Source of the DNA: Solirubrobacter pauli
GTDB taxonomy: Bacteria; Actinomycetota; Thermoleophilia; Solirubrobacterales; Solirubrobacteraceae
Direction: 5' to 3'
NCBI RefSeq assembly: GCF_003633755.1
Contig: NZ_RBIL01000001.1
Coordinates: 3,457,426 to 3,521,425, forward strand
DNA: 64,000 nt
This document shows, piece after piece, positions 52,689 to 61,330 of the stretch. A program made the position numbers and the translations under genes. Under the pieces are notes generated by a model. The model was not told the DNA's origin, ran no database searches, and worked only from the letters and a program-made list of their open reading frames with translations. The first letter of the stretch is position 1, and every line of letters begins with the position of its first letter.

Positions 52689-54869
52689 GTGACCGAGAAC
52701 AAGAACTTCGCCGCCCGGATGGGCCGCTGGAGCGCCCAGCACCGCAAGAAGGCCATCTTCGGCTGGCTCGCCTTCGTCGTGCTCTCGCTGGTGGTCGGCG
52801 GAGCGCTCGGCGTGAAGGCCCCCGAGGACGAGAACACCTACGTCGGCGACTCCGGCAAGGCCCACGCGCTCGTCGACCAGCACTTCCCCTCCGAGAACGC
52901 GGAGAGCATCCTCGTCAAGGGCAAGGACGCGAAGGCCGTGCGCGCTGCAGTCGACGACACGGTCGCCGCGGTCTCCGAGCAAAAGGCCGTCTACGACGTG
53001 CAGTCGCCGTACGAGAAGGGCAACGAGGGCCAGCTCGCGAAGGACGGCGCGGCGCTCGTGACCTTCAAGCTGCGCGGCGATGAGGCCGCGGCGGAGACGT
53101 CGGTCGAGCCGGTGCTGGCCGCCGTGGCCGGCGTGCAGGCTGCGCATCGCGACGTCTTCGTCGGCGAGTTCGGGTCCGCCTCCGCGAGCAAGGCGCTGTC
53201 GAAGGCGTTCGAGGACGACTTCAAGAAGGCCGAGACGCTCTCGCTGCCGATCACCCTGCTCATCCTCGTGCTCGCGTTCGGCGCCCTGGTGGCCGCCGGC
53301 GTGCCGCTGCTGCTCGGGTTGTCGGCGGTAATGGCGGCGCTGGGCCTGGTCGCGCTGCCGTCGCAGCTCGTCCCGCTCGGCGAGAACACCGCCTCGATCG
53401 TCCTGCTCGTCGGCCTGGCCGTGGGCGTCGACTACACGCTGTTCTACCTGCGCCGTGAGCGCGAGGAGCGTGCGCGCGGCGCTTCACACCGCGATGCGAT
53501 CCACACCGCCGCCGCCACCTCCGGCCGCGCGGTGCTCATCTCCGGCCTGACCGTCATCGTCGCCATGGCCGGCATGTTCCTGGCCGGCGACCAGACGTTC
53601 ACCGCGCTCGGCGTCGGTGCGATCACCGTCGTGCTGGTGGCCATGATCGGCTCCGTCACGGTCGTCCCCGCGATCCTCTCCGTGCTCGGCGACAAGGTCG
53701 AGAAGGGCCGCGTCCCGTTCCTGCACCGCCTGCGCCGCGAAGGCGGCGAGAGCCGCGTGTGGGGCAAGATCCTCGACGTCGTCCTGCGCCGCCCGGCCGT
53801 GTCGGCCGTGCTGGCCACCGCGGTGCTCCTCGCGCTGGCGTTCCCCGCGCTCGGCATGCGCGCGGTGCTCTCCGGCACGGACGACCTGCCGCGCGACCTG
53901 CCGGTGATGCAGGTCTACGACAAGATGGAGGCGTCGTTCCCGGGTGGCCAGATCCCGGCCGTCGTGACCATCAAGGGCGACGACGTCACGTCCCCCGCGG
54001 TGGTCGCTTCGATCAAGGACCTCGAGCGGCGCGCCGTCGACTCCGGCCGCTTCAACGCGCCGGTCGACGTCACCGTCTCCAAGGACAAGCACGTCGCCCA
54101 GATCGCGATCCCGATCAAGGGCAGCGGCACCGACGACCTCTCCAACGACGGCCTGGCGGACCTGCGCCAGTCGCTGGTGGCGCAGACCGTCGGCGGCGCG
54201 GACGGCGTGTCCGCGGCCTACGTGTCCGGCATGACCGCCGAGACCAAGGACTACGTCGACTTCCTCAAGGGCCGCGCACCGCTGGTCGTCGGGTTCGTGC
54301 TCGTGCTCGCGTTCCTGCTGCTGCTCGTCACGTTCCGCTCGCTGATCATCCCGATCAAGGCGATCGTGCTGAACCTGCTGTCGGTCGGCGCCGCGTACGG
54401 CGTGCTGACCTGGGTCTTCCAGGACGGCCACTTCGAGCACGCGCTCGGCTTCGAGTCCAACGGCGGCGTCACCGCGTGGCTGCCGATCTTCCTGTTCGTG
54501 ATCCTGTTCGGCCTGTCGATGGACTACCACGTGTTCATCCTCAGCCGGGTCAAGGAGGCGGTGGACCGCGGCATGAAGACCGAGGACGCCGTGACGCACG
54601 CGATCAAGGCCACCGCCTCGACCGTGACCAGCGCCGCGATCGTGATGGTCGCCGTGTTCGCGATCTTCGCGACGCTGAGCTTCATCGACTTCAAGCAGAT
54701 GGGCATCGGCCTCTCGGTCGCGATCCTCATCGACGCGACGCTGGTGCGGGCGGTGCTCCTGCCGGCGACGATGAAGCTGCTGGGCAAGTGGAACTGGTAC
54801 CTGCCGAAGCGGCTGCACTGGCTGCCCGAGTTCCGCCACGAAGCAGAGCCTTCGCCGTCTCAGGCCTAG
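52689..54869 (+). CDS. MMPL-family (RND) transporter
   Basis: The 726-residue protein has the MMPL layout: one helix near the N-terminus, a first extracytoplasmic domain (about 45-180), a bundle of five helices (about 185-345) containing the proton-relay-type segment VDYTLFYLRREREE, a second extracytoplasmic domain, and a second bundle with MDYHVFILSRVKE. Such proteins export lipids or drugs. The GTG start has no clear ribosome site. The last 143 nt are overlapped on the other strand by the EamA gene. Confidence 0.92.
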   Translation: MTENKNFAARMGRWSAQHRKKAIFGWLAFVVLSLVVGGALGVKAPEDENTYVGDSGKAHALVDQHFPSENAESILVKGKDAKAVRAAVDDTVAAVSEQKAVYDVQSPYEKGNEGQLAKDGAALVTFKLRGDEAAAETSVEPVLAAVAGVQAAHRDVFVGEFGSASASKALSKAFEDDFKKAETLSLPITLLILVLAFGALVAAGVPLLLGLSAVMAALGLVALPSQLVPLGENTASIVLLVGLAVGVDYTLFYLRREREERARGASHRDAIHTAAATSGRAVLISGLTVIVAMAGMFLAGDQTFTALGVGAITVVLVAMIGSVTVVPAILSVLGDKVEKGRVPFLHRLRREGGESRVWGKILDVVLRRPAVSAVLATAVLLALAFPALGMRAVLSGTDDLPRDLPVMQVYDKMEASFPGGQIPAVVTIKGDDVTSPAVVASIKDLERRAVDSGRFNAPVDVTVSKDKHVAQIAIPIKGSGTDDLSNDGLADLRQSLVAQTVGGADGVSAAYVSGMTAETKDYVDFLKGRAPLVVGFVLVLAFLLLLVTFRSLIIPIKAIVLNLLSVGAAYGVLTWVFQDGHFEHALGFESNGGVTAWLPIFLFVILFGLSMDYHVFILSRVKEAVDRGMKTEDAVTHAIKATASTVTSAAIVMVAVFAIFATLSFIDFKQMGIGLSVAILIDATLVRAVLLPATMKLLGKWNWYLPKRLHWLPEFRHEAEPSPSQA

Positions 54870-55662
54870 CGCCCAGCGCGATCCCGATGGCCACGAGCGC
54901 CGTCCCCGCGAGGTCTGCGGCGGACGGCGCTCGGCCGTTGAGGGCCGCGTCGGCGGCGACGGCGGCGATCGGCATGAAGCCGACGAGCAGGCCGGCGCGA
55001 CCGGACCCGAGGCTCTGGACGGCGCTGAACCAGAGCACGAAGGCGAGCGCGGTCGTGATCACCGCCAGGTAGAGGATCGCGGCGGTGTGGGTGAGCGTGG
55101 GCGTGGGGATCTCGCCGCGTGAGAGCACCGCCAGCTGGACCGTCGCCAGGATCGCGGCCCAGGCCGCGACGCGCATCGGGCCGAGGCGGGGGAGCAGCGG
55201 CGCGGCGAGCAGCGTGAAGCCGACCTCGCCGACGAGCGCGCCGATCGCGAGCAGGGTCCCGAGGAGCGTCACGCCGGAGTCGGCGCCGTTGACGATGGCG
55301 GCGCCGGCGACCACGACCAGCGCGGCCGGCAGCACCTGGCGGTGGCCGGTCGCGAGCGCGAGCACGACGGGCGACGCGCCGATGATCACGCCGGCGTTGG
55401 TCGCGCCGATGTGGTCGACGGCGGCGAGCACCGCGAGGTTGAAGCCGACCATGCCGACCGCGGCCGTGGCGTTCAGCAGCGCGAGCTCCTTCAACGTGGG
55501 ACGGCCGAGCCGGCCTTTGAGCAGCGCGATCAGGATCAGCGCGCCCAGCGCGTACCGGATGAGCTGGCCCGCCGTGTACGAGTAGTCCGTGAGCGCGCCT
55601 GAGACCGGGAACGACGCACCGACGACGCTGGCGGCGATCGCGCCCTTGATCCATCCGTTCAT
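54727..55662 (-). CDS. EamA/DMT-family transporter
   Basis: The 311-residue protein has ten membrane helices in two EamA repeats (about 5-130 and 140-265). Relatives export amino acids or metabolites. After the last helix a 40-residue Ala/Ser/Pro-rich tail (GGTRAASAAASAGTSS...) is translated antisense to the MMPL C-terminus, giving an unusually long 143-nt convergent overlap. A local frameshift or loss of an earlier stop could explain it. It is divergent from, and probably controlled by, the MocR gene. Confidence 0.87.
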   Translation of the reverse strand: MNGWIKGAIAASVVGASFPVSGALTDYSYTAGQLIRYALGALILIALLKGRLGRPTLKELALLNATAAVGMVGFNLAVLAAVDHIGATNAGVIIGASPVVLALATGHRQVLPAALVVVAGAAIVNGADSGVTLLGTLLAIGALVGEVGFTLLAAPLLPRLGPMRVAAWAAILATVQLAVLSRGEIPTPTLTHTAAILYLAVITTALAFVLWFSAVQSLGSGRAGLLVGFMPIAAVAADAALNGRAPSAADLAGTALVAIGIALGARPETAKALLRGGTRAASAAASAGTSSTCPAASSSPAGAPPAPASRR

Positions 55663-55682
55663 GGCTGGTGACGGTACGGGCG

Positions 55683-55732
55683 CTCTGGCCTGGGTGTAAG
55701 GTCCAGATCGGTGTCTGAAAACCAGGCCAGAG
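55683..55732. promoter_or_regulatory. MocR/EamA control region with nested inverted repeats
   Basis: CTCTGGCCTGG (55683-55693) and CCAGGCCAGAG (55722-55732) are perfect 11-bp inverted copies. A closer pair TCTGG...CCAGA (55684-55707) lies within. Paired half-sites of this kind are usual for MocR regulators beside EamA genes. The right arm falls in the first MocR codons. Confidence 0.65.
55697..55702 (+). promoter_or_regulatory. -10 box (TAAGGT), leaderless type, for MocR gene
   Basis: TAAGGT ends 8 nt before GTG 55711 and lies between the MocR half-sites, so regulator binding would block it. Confidence 0.45.
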
Positions 55733-57126
55733 AGGTGCTGGTCGGCTTGGAGCGCGGCGCCGGCCCACTGCAGCGCCAGGTCGAGGACCAGCTGCGCGCG
55801 GCGATCCGCTCGGGGTCGCTCGTCGCCGGCGAGCGCCTCCCGTCCTCACGCGTCCTGGCCGCGGACCTCTCCGTGTCGCGGGGCGTCGTGAGCGACGCCT
55901 ACGCCCAGCTGGCCGCCGAGGGCTGGCTGGAGGTCGCCCCGCGCCTGGGCCCCCGGGTCGCCACGAACCTAAAGGGGTCAGACCCCTTCACGCGACAGGT
56001 GTCGCACGAAGGGGTCAGACCCCGACGCGCGACAGATGTCGCGGTGCGGTACGACCTGCGGCCGGGGCGGCCCGACCTGGCGCGGTTCCCGCGGGCGGAC
56101 TGGCTGCGGTCGCTGGGGGTGGTGGTGCGTGGCGCCGGCGACGTGGAGCTCGACTACCCGCCGACGGCCGGCGCGCCGCGGCTGCGGGCCGTGCTCGCCG
56201 CGTACCGCGGACGGGTGCGGGGCACGCTGGCGACCGCCGACGACGTGCTCGTCGGGCTGGGCGCGGCGCAGGGGTTCATCACGCTCGCGGTCGCCCTGCA
56301 CGGGGCGCGGGTGGCGGTCGAGCGCCCGGGGCACGTCGGCATCCGGGAGCTGCTGCGGGTGCGTGGGCTGGAGCCGGTGCCGGTGCGGGTGGACGGCGAG
56401 GGCATCGTGGTCGACGAGCTGCCCGACGACGTACGCGCGGTGCTCGTCACGCCCGCGCATCAGTTCCCGACCGGGGTCGTGATGTCGGCGGCGCGGCGCG
56501 CTGAGCTGCTCGCCTGGGCGGAGGCGCACGGCGCGATGATCGTCGAGGACGACTACGACGCCGAGTACCGCTACGACCGCGCACCCGTCGGCGCGCTCCA
56601 GGGCCTGCGGCCGGACCTCGTGTTCCACATCGGGTCGGTGTCGAAGACGCTCGCGCCCGCGCTGCGGCTGGGCTGGCTGATCGCGCCCGCCGCCTGGCAC
56701 GCGCGCCTGCTGGAAGCCCGCGAGGGTCTCGACCACGGCCTTCCCGCGCTCGAGCAGCTGGCGCTCGCCGACTTCATCGAGCGCGGTGCGTACGACCGGC
56801 ACATCCGGCGGTCGGCGCGCGCGTACCGCCGTCGCCGCGACGCGCTGCTCGAAGCGCTGGCGGCGTCGCTGCCCGACGCGACCGTCAGCGGCGCCGCCGC
56901 GGGCCTGCACGTGGCCGTCCACATCCCCGACGCGGACGAGGACGCGCTCGTCGCGGCCTGCCGCGAGCAGGGCGTGGTGCTCGACGGCGCCGCGCAGCAC
57001 GGCGCGACCGGCGCGGGCGCCACGCTGCTGATCTCGTTCGCCGCCGTGCCCGACGCGGCCGCGGGCCACGTCGTGGAGCTGCTCGTCAAGGCGCGGGCAC
57101 GATCACGACCGAGTCGCCGATCGTGA
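55711..57126 (+). CDS. MocR-type regulator (GntR HTH-aminotransferase)
   Basis: The 471-residue protein has a GntR-type winged HTH (about 15-85; LPSSRVLAADLSVSRGVVSDAYAQL) and a class I aminotransferase-like domain (about 110-460) with the PLP lysine in SVSKTLAPALRLGW. MocR proteins use PLP to sense amino compounds and control a divergent gene, here EamA. The linker between domains (about 88-111) is encoded by a tandem inverted-repeat element, which alters linker length. Its end overlaps the convergent S33 hydrolase gene by 41 nt. Confidence 0.9.
   Translation: MSENQAREVLVGLERGAGPLQRQVEDQLRAAIRSGSLVAGERLPSSRVLAADLSVSRGVVSDAYAQLAAEGWLEVAPRLGPRVATNLKGSDPFTRQVSHEGVRPRRATDVAVRYDLRPGRPDLARFPRADWLRSLGVVVRGAGDVELDYPPTAGAPRLRAVLAAYRGRVRGTLATADDVLVGLGAAQGFITLAVALHGARVAVERPGHVGIRELLRVRGLEPVPVRVDGEGIVVDELPDDVRAVLVTPAHQFPTGVVMSAARRAELLAWAEAHGAMIVEDDYDAEYRYDRAPVGALQGLRPDLVFHIGSVSKTLAPALRLGWLIAPAAWHARLLEAREGLDHGLPALEQLALADFIERGAYDRHIRRSARAYRRRRDALLEALAASLPDATVSGAAAGLHVAVHIPDADEDALVAACREQGVVLDGAAQHGATGAGATLLISFAAVPDAAAGHVVELLVKARARSRPSRRS
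55972..56042. repeat. Tandem composite inverted-repeat element inside the MocR gene
   Basis: Two copies, 37 nt apart, each contain GGGGTC-A-GACCCC followed by GCGACA-N2-TGTCGC: the first at 55974-56005, the second at 56011-56042, with the outer AAGGGGTC/GACCCCTT stem starting at 55972. The element is in frame and encodes interdomain linker. It looks like an inserted miniature palindromic repeat. Confidence 0.85.
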
Positions 57127-58891
57127 CGGTGGCGACCGGGCTCGCCTGCGTCCAGCGGACCGTGGCGGTGACGCCGTCGGCGTGCAGCCGCGCCTCGACT
57201 CCACCTGTCGCCGGGGCGTACGTGCCGGTGCCGCTGACCGGCAGATCCCCGACGAGGCGGCTGTTGACCAGCCGGAAGGCCACGTGGTCGTCCTCGTCGG
57301 TCGCCGTGAAGTGCCCGCCGCGCAGCCCGGGGCCGCGGTTGCCGGACGAGTAGAGCCGTCGCGCGATCGCGTCGCCGAACGCGCCCGCCATGACCGTCGC
57401 GACCCGGCGCGCGCCCTCACCCGGGTCCGGCCCGGAGGCCAGCCGGGCCGGCGCGGCGGCCGCCACCGTCAGCGGGTACGCGCCCGCGGTGTGCACCGCG
57501 GGGATGAGCGCGGCGCAGCGGTCGTCCAGCCCACCGCGCAGGAACGAGCGGATCACCGTCCGCGCGCAGCGCATCCCCTCGACGAGGTGCGTGCCGCCCT
57601 GTGAGGTGACGTGGACGGTGTTGCGCAAGACGACCGTGCGGACCGTGCCGCCGAGCGCCTCCGCGACGACCGGCGCGTCGGAGACCGGCGTGAGCGAGTC
57701 GAGGTCGCCGCCGGCGAGCAGCACCGGCACCGACGCGGGCAGGCGGCGGTCCGGCAGCGCGGGCGGGCGGCGCAGCGGCGGCGGCCAGCGACGGCAGACG
57801 TCGTAGGGCTGCGTGAAGCCGCTGACGCTCGTCCACTCGCGCAACGTGAACGGGGCGAAGGTCGCGGGCGGCGGCGTGGCGCGCCCGAGCACCTGCGGGT
57901 AGTCGGCGCACGCGACCGCGAGGTACGCGCCGCGCGAGAAGTACTCCGCTTCGGTCGGCGTGTGGCTCCAGGTGCTCGCCTGGCCGGCCAGCCGCAGGAG
58001 CGGCACGGCGTCGCCGGCGAGCGCCGCCGTGACCGCCGGATCCAGCTCGCGCAGGATCACCGGGTCCGAGGCGGAGTCCTGCACGAGGTCGGACAGCGCG
58101 CGGGGGTCCACGGACACGCGCAGCGGCGTGCCGTCCGCGTCCTTGGTCCGGCCGGAGAGCGGGGCCACGCGCACCCGCTCCAGCAGCTGCCCCAGCCGCG
58201 CGACCGACCCGGGCGAGACCGTCTCCAGCGCACTGCGGGCCGTCGCCGCCGACGACGCGTACCACGGGTCGGTGTCCCGCCGCGGGTAGGCGGAGTCGAG
58301 CGTGACCGAGTGCAGGAGCGACGGGTGCCGCGCGGCGAAGTCCTGCACGAAGTACGTGCCGTAGGAGTCGCCGTAGAGGTCGACCTGGCCCAGCTTCAGC
58401 GCGCGGACGACCGCCGCGAGGTCGTCGACGGCGTACGCGGTGGCGAACAGCGACGGGTCGCCGTAGCGGCGCCGGATCTCGCTCGCGCACCGGGCCGCGG
58501 GGCGCGCGAACCCCGGCCCGCTCGTCCGGCCGTCGAACGACTGCACCGAGCGGCAGTCGATGAGCGCCGACCCGCCGGTGCCGCGGTTGTCGACCAGCAG
58601 CAGGTCGCGCGACTCGAGCAGCGGGCCGAAGATCGCGCGGTACTCGGCGCGCGTGCCCGTCGACGGATAGCCCGGGCCGCCTTCGACGGCGACGATCGGC
58701 GGTCCATCCGGCTTCCGCGCCCGGTACAGCCGGAACGCGACGTCGATCGACCGCCCGCGCGGCCGCTCGGGGTCGAGCGGCCGCCGCAGCTCCCCGCACA
58801 CCGCGCCGCCACACCGCCGCAGCTCGCCCGCAGCCTGCGCCGGCGCGGCGAAGGCCAGGACGAGCGCGGCGACGGCGAGCGCGCGCAGCAT
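57086..58891 (-). CDS. Secreted S33-family alpha/beta hydrolase (tripeptidyl aminopeptidase-like)
   Basis: The 601-residue protein has a signal peptide (about 1-20, AQA cleavage). An alpha/beta hydrolase core follows with the oxyanion loop VEGGPGYPS, VDNRGTGGS, and nucleophile elbow GDSYG at about 173-177. A cap domain, the acid in LLAGGDLDSLTP and the His in NTVHVTSQGG come next. The C-terminal extension after about 470 is a separate beta domain of unknown role. Relatives cleave N-terminal di- or tripeptides outside the cell. A TAGTCT box is 6 nt before ATG 58891. Confidence 0.88.
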   Translation of the reverse strand: MLRALAVAALVLAFAAPAQAAGELRRCGGAVCGELRRPLDPERPRGRSIDVAFRLYRARKPDGPPIVAVEGGPGYPSTGTRAEYRAIFGPLLESRDLLLVDNRGTGGSALIDCRSVQSFDGRTSGPGFARPAARCASEIRRRYGDPSLFATAYAVDDLAAVVRALKLGQVDLYGDSYGTYFVQDFAARHPSLLHSVTLDSAYPRRDTDPWYASSAATARSALETVSPGSVARLGQLLERVRVAPLSGRTKDADGTPLRVSVDPRALSDLVQDSASDPVILRELDPAVTAALAGDAVPLLRLAGQASTWSHTPTEAEYFSRGAYLAVACADYPQVLGRATPPPATFAPFTLREWTSVSGFTQPYDVCRRWPPPLRRPPALPDRRLPASVPVLLAGGDLDSLTPVSDAPVVAEALGGTVRTVVLRNTVHVTSQGGTHLVEGMRCARTVIRSFLRGGLDDRCAALIPAVHTAGAYPLTVAAAAPARLASGPDPGEGARRVATVMAGAFGDAIARRLYSSGNRGPGLRGGHFTATDEDDHVAFRLVNSRLVGDLPVSGTGTYAPATGGVEARLHADGVTATVRWTQASPVATVTIGDSVVIVPAP

Positions 58892-58897
58892 GCGCCG

Positions 58898-58903
58898 AGA
58901 CTA
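58898..58903 (-). promoter_or_regulatory. -10 box (TAGTCT), leaderless type, for S33 hydrolase
   Basis: Minus-strand TAGTCT, overlapping the stop of the upstream SGNH gene, ends 6 nt before ATG 58891. Confidence 0.4.
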
Positions 58904-60058
58904 GTTCAGAGCCATGTTCGGCTCGCCCTTCGCGTTCAGGCCCGTGCCGCGGGCACACGCCCCGCCACGTGGCGCACCGCTGTTGTAGGCCTGGCGGAAG
59001 CAGTTGCGCAGCGCGAGCTGGCCCCAGTAGTTCGGGTGCCCGTCCTCCTGCAGCTGGTACGGGCCGAAGATCGTCGACGTGGTGCGGATCTGGTGCACCC
59101 ACTCGGTCTTGTCGACCGCGCCCGGCGACTGCCAGGTCGCGACGCCCTTCTCCTCCAGCAGCCCGACCGTGCTCTCGCACAGGCGGCGCCCGTTGAGCGC
59201 CCCGACGGCGTCCAGGACCTGCACGTTGGACATGCCCGCGACCGCGTTCTTCACGGTGTTGTTGAGCGTCTCCACGACGGTGTTGCGCGCCCAGTTGACG
59301 TCGGCGTTCCAGGCGCCGCAGCCGCCGACCGACTGGCGCGACCAGCCGGTCTCCGGGTAGCGCATCCCGCCCGACAGCGGCAACGGCGCCGAGTACGTCT
59401 GCGCGAGGATCTCGTAGCGGGACTCGTCGTAGCCGGCGTTGCCCATCGCCTGCTTGAGGCGGTTGAAGGCCGCGCGCACGTTGGTCGTGATCGCGTTGAT
59501 GTTCGCGGCCGAGAACATCGCGGTCAGGTTCGAGTCGTCGTGGCAGTAGTTCTTCCACCAGGACGGCGACGTGATCCAGTTGGTCACGCACGTCTCGAGG
59601 ATGTCGGCGAACCCGTAGTCGTTGGCGCCGATCAGCACGACGACCGCCTTGATGTCCGGGTCCGTGCTCGCGAGGTCCTGCAGCATCCGCGCCTGGCCCT
59701 TGTTCGCGCCGGAGACCGCGAAGTCCAGGCCGGGCTTCCACTTGCCGTCGCTGGTGCGCGAGTAGGTCCGAGCGCCGGAGCAGGCGAGGTTGACGCTCTT
59801 CACGCGGTCGCCGATGTGCACCTCGGCCGATCGCGACCGATGGCAGCCGGGCGTCGACTCCGCGCCGCCCGCGTCGTCGTACGCCCCGGCGCCGAGCGCG
59901 TCGGTCTTCGACGCGGACTGGTTCGTGTTGCCCGCCCAGCGCCCGGCCTCGCCGGAGATCGCGGAGTCGCCGACGGCGACCACGGTGTCCGCGGACGCCG
60001 CGGATGGCAGGGCGGCAGCGACACAGAGTGCGGCCAGGGGGATCCAGCGTGCGCGCAT
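58901..60058 (-). CDS. Secreted SGNH hydrolase
   Basis: The 385-residue protein has a signal peptide (about 1-23) and the SGNH blocks: GDSAISGEAGRW (block I Ser), a Gly in LACSGARTY (block II), GANDYGF (block III Asn), and DGHPNYWG (block V Asp-His). It should be an extracellular esterase or lipase; several Cys suggest disulfides. ATG 60058 has GGAGA 6-7 nt upstream and is preferred over the two upstream ATGs (60076 and 60073). It precedes the S33 hydrolase gene by only 9 nt, so they may be one operon. Confidence 0.9.
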   Translation of the reverse strand: MRARWIPLAALCVAAALPSAASADTVVAVGDSAISGEAGRWAGNTNQSASKTDALGAGAYDDAGGAESTPGCHRSRSAEVHIGDRVKSVNLACSGARTYSRTSDGKWKPGLDFAVSGANKGQARMLQDLASTDPDIKAVVVLIGANDYGFADILETCVTNWITSPSWWKNYCHDDSNLTAMFSAANINAITTNVRAAFNRLKQAMGNAGYDESRYEILAQTYSAPLPLSGGMRYPETGWSRQSVGGCGAWNADVNWARNTVVETLNNTVKNAVAGMSNVQVLDAVGALNGRRLCESTVGLLEEKGVATWQSPGAVDKTEWVHQIRTTSTIFGPYQLQEDGHPNYWGQLALRNCFRQAYNSGAPRGGACARGTGLNAKGEPNMALN

Positions 60059-60139
60059 CGGGGCTCTCCTCATCACTCGAACGGGTGGATCAGATCACGT
60101 GCGGCTTGGCACAAGCTTGGGTTAAGGCAGGATCCCCCG

Positions 60140-61330
60140 GTGCTGACCGTCGAGATCGATCCCGCCGAAGCGGGATTCGATGCGCGCCGCCTCGCGCGCA
60201 TCGACACCCACTACGCCCGCTACGTCGACGAGGGCAAGCTGCCCGGCTTCCTGGCCGTGGTGGCGCGCGACGGCAAGGTCGTGCACGTGGCCAAGGCCGG
60301 TCGCGCGGACCTCGAGGCCGGCCGCGCGGTCGCCGACGACACGCTCTGGCGCATCTACTCGATGACCAAGCCGATCACCTCCGTCGCCGCGATGCTGCTG
60401 TGGGAGGAGGGCGCGTTCGAGCTCAAGGACCCGGTCGCCAAGTACATCCCCGCGTTCGCGGACGCGCGCGTGTGGGCGGGCGGGAACCAGAACGCGCCGG
60501 TCACGCGGCCGGCGGTCGAGCCCGTGCGCATCTGGCACCTCCTCACGCACACGGCGGGCATGACGTACGGCTTCCACTACGCGCACCCGCTCGACGGCGT
60601 CTATCGCGCGCACGGCTACGAGTTCGGCAGCCGCGACTCGCTCGAGGACACGGTGAACGCGTGGGCGCGGCTGCCGCTGCTGTTCGAGCCGGGCACCGAG
60701 TTCAACTACTCGGTGGCGACCGACGTCGTCGGCCGGCTGGTCGAGGTGCTCTCCGGGCAGCCACTGGACGTGTTCCTCCAGGAGCGCATCTTCGATCCGC
60801 TGGGGATGACCGACACCGCGTTCAGCGCCGTCGACCCCGACCGGATGGCCGCCCTGTACGAGCCCGGCCTCAAGCGCAACGACCGCCTCGGCGCGCCCGC
60901 GCTGCATCCGCCGGAGATGCTCTCGGGTGGCGGTGGGCTCGTCGGCACCGCGGCCGACTACCACCGCTTCACGTCGATGCTGGTCCGCGACGGCGCGCCG
61001 CTCCTCGCCCCGCGCACGCTGCGCCTGATGGCCCAGAACCACCTGCCGGGCGGCGCGGAGCTCAAGGACATCGCGCGCCCGACGATCTCCGAGACGCAGA
61101 ACGACGGCATGGGCTTCGGGCTGGGCTTCTCCGTCGTGCTCGATCCCCCGGCGACCAAGATCGCCACCGCGCCGGGCGAGCTCGCCTGGGGTGGCCTGGC
61201 GAGCACCGCGTTCTGGGTCTCCCCGCAGGACCGACTGAGCGTGCAGTTCTTCACGCAGCTGATCCCGTCGAGCACGTACCCGCTGCGGTCGCAGCTGCGT
61301 CAGCTCGTCTATCAGGCGATGATGGAGTGA
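60140..61330 (+). CDS. Serine hydrolase, class C beta-lactamase/esterase family
   Basis: The 396-residue protein has the SxxK catalytic motif in YSMTKP (about 76-81), the second motif Tyr in FNYSVATD (about 193), and a third-motif-like WGGLAS. It lacks a signal peptide, so it is likely a cytosolic esterase (EstB-like) rather than a beta-lactamase. Its TGA overlaps the ATG of the GST-like gene (TGATG), showing translational coupling. Confidence 0.9.
   Translation: MLTVEIDPAEAGFDARRLARIDTHYARYVDEGKLPGFLAVVARDGKVVHVAKAGRADLEAGRAVADDTLWRIYSMTKPITSVAAMLLWEEGAFELKDPVAKYIPAFADARVWAGGNQNAPVTRPAVEPVRIWHLLTHTAGMTYGFHYAHPLDGVYRAHGYEFGSRDSLEDTVNAWARLPLLFEPGTEFNYSVATDVVGRLVEVLSGQPLDVFLQERIFDPLGMTDTAFSAVDPDRMAALYEPGLKRNDRLGAPALHPPEMLSGGGGLVGTAADYHRFTSMLVRDGAPLLAPRTLRLMAQNHLPGGAELKDIARPTISETQNDGMGFGLGFSVVLDPPATKIATAPGELAWGGLASTAFWVSPQDRLSVQFFTQLIPSSTYPLRSQLRQLVYQAMME

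Noticed and set aside
60140-61330. Antibiotic-resistance beta-lactamase
   Set aside because: SxxK and Tyr motifs are present, but there is no signal peptide, and coupling to GST-like and hydrolase genes fits an esterase better.
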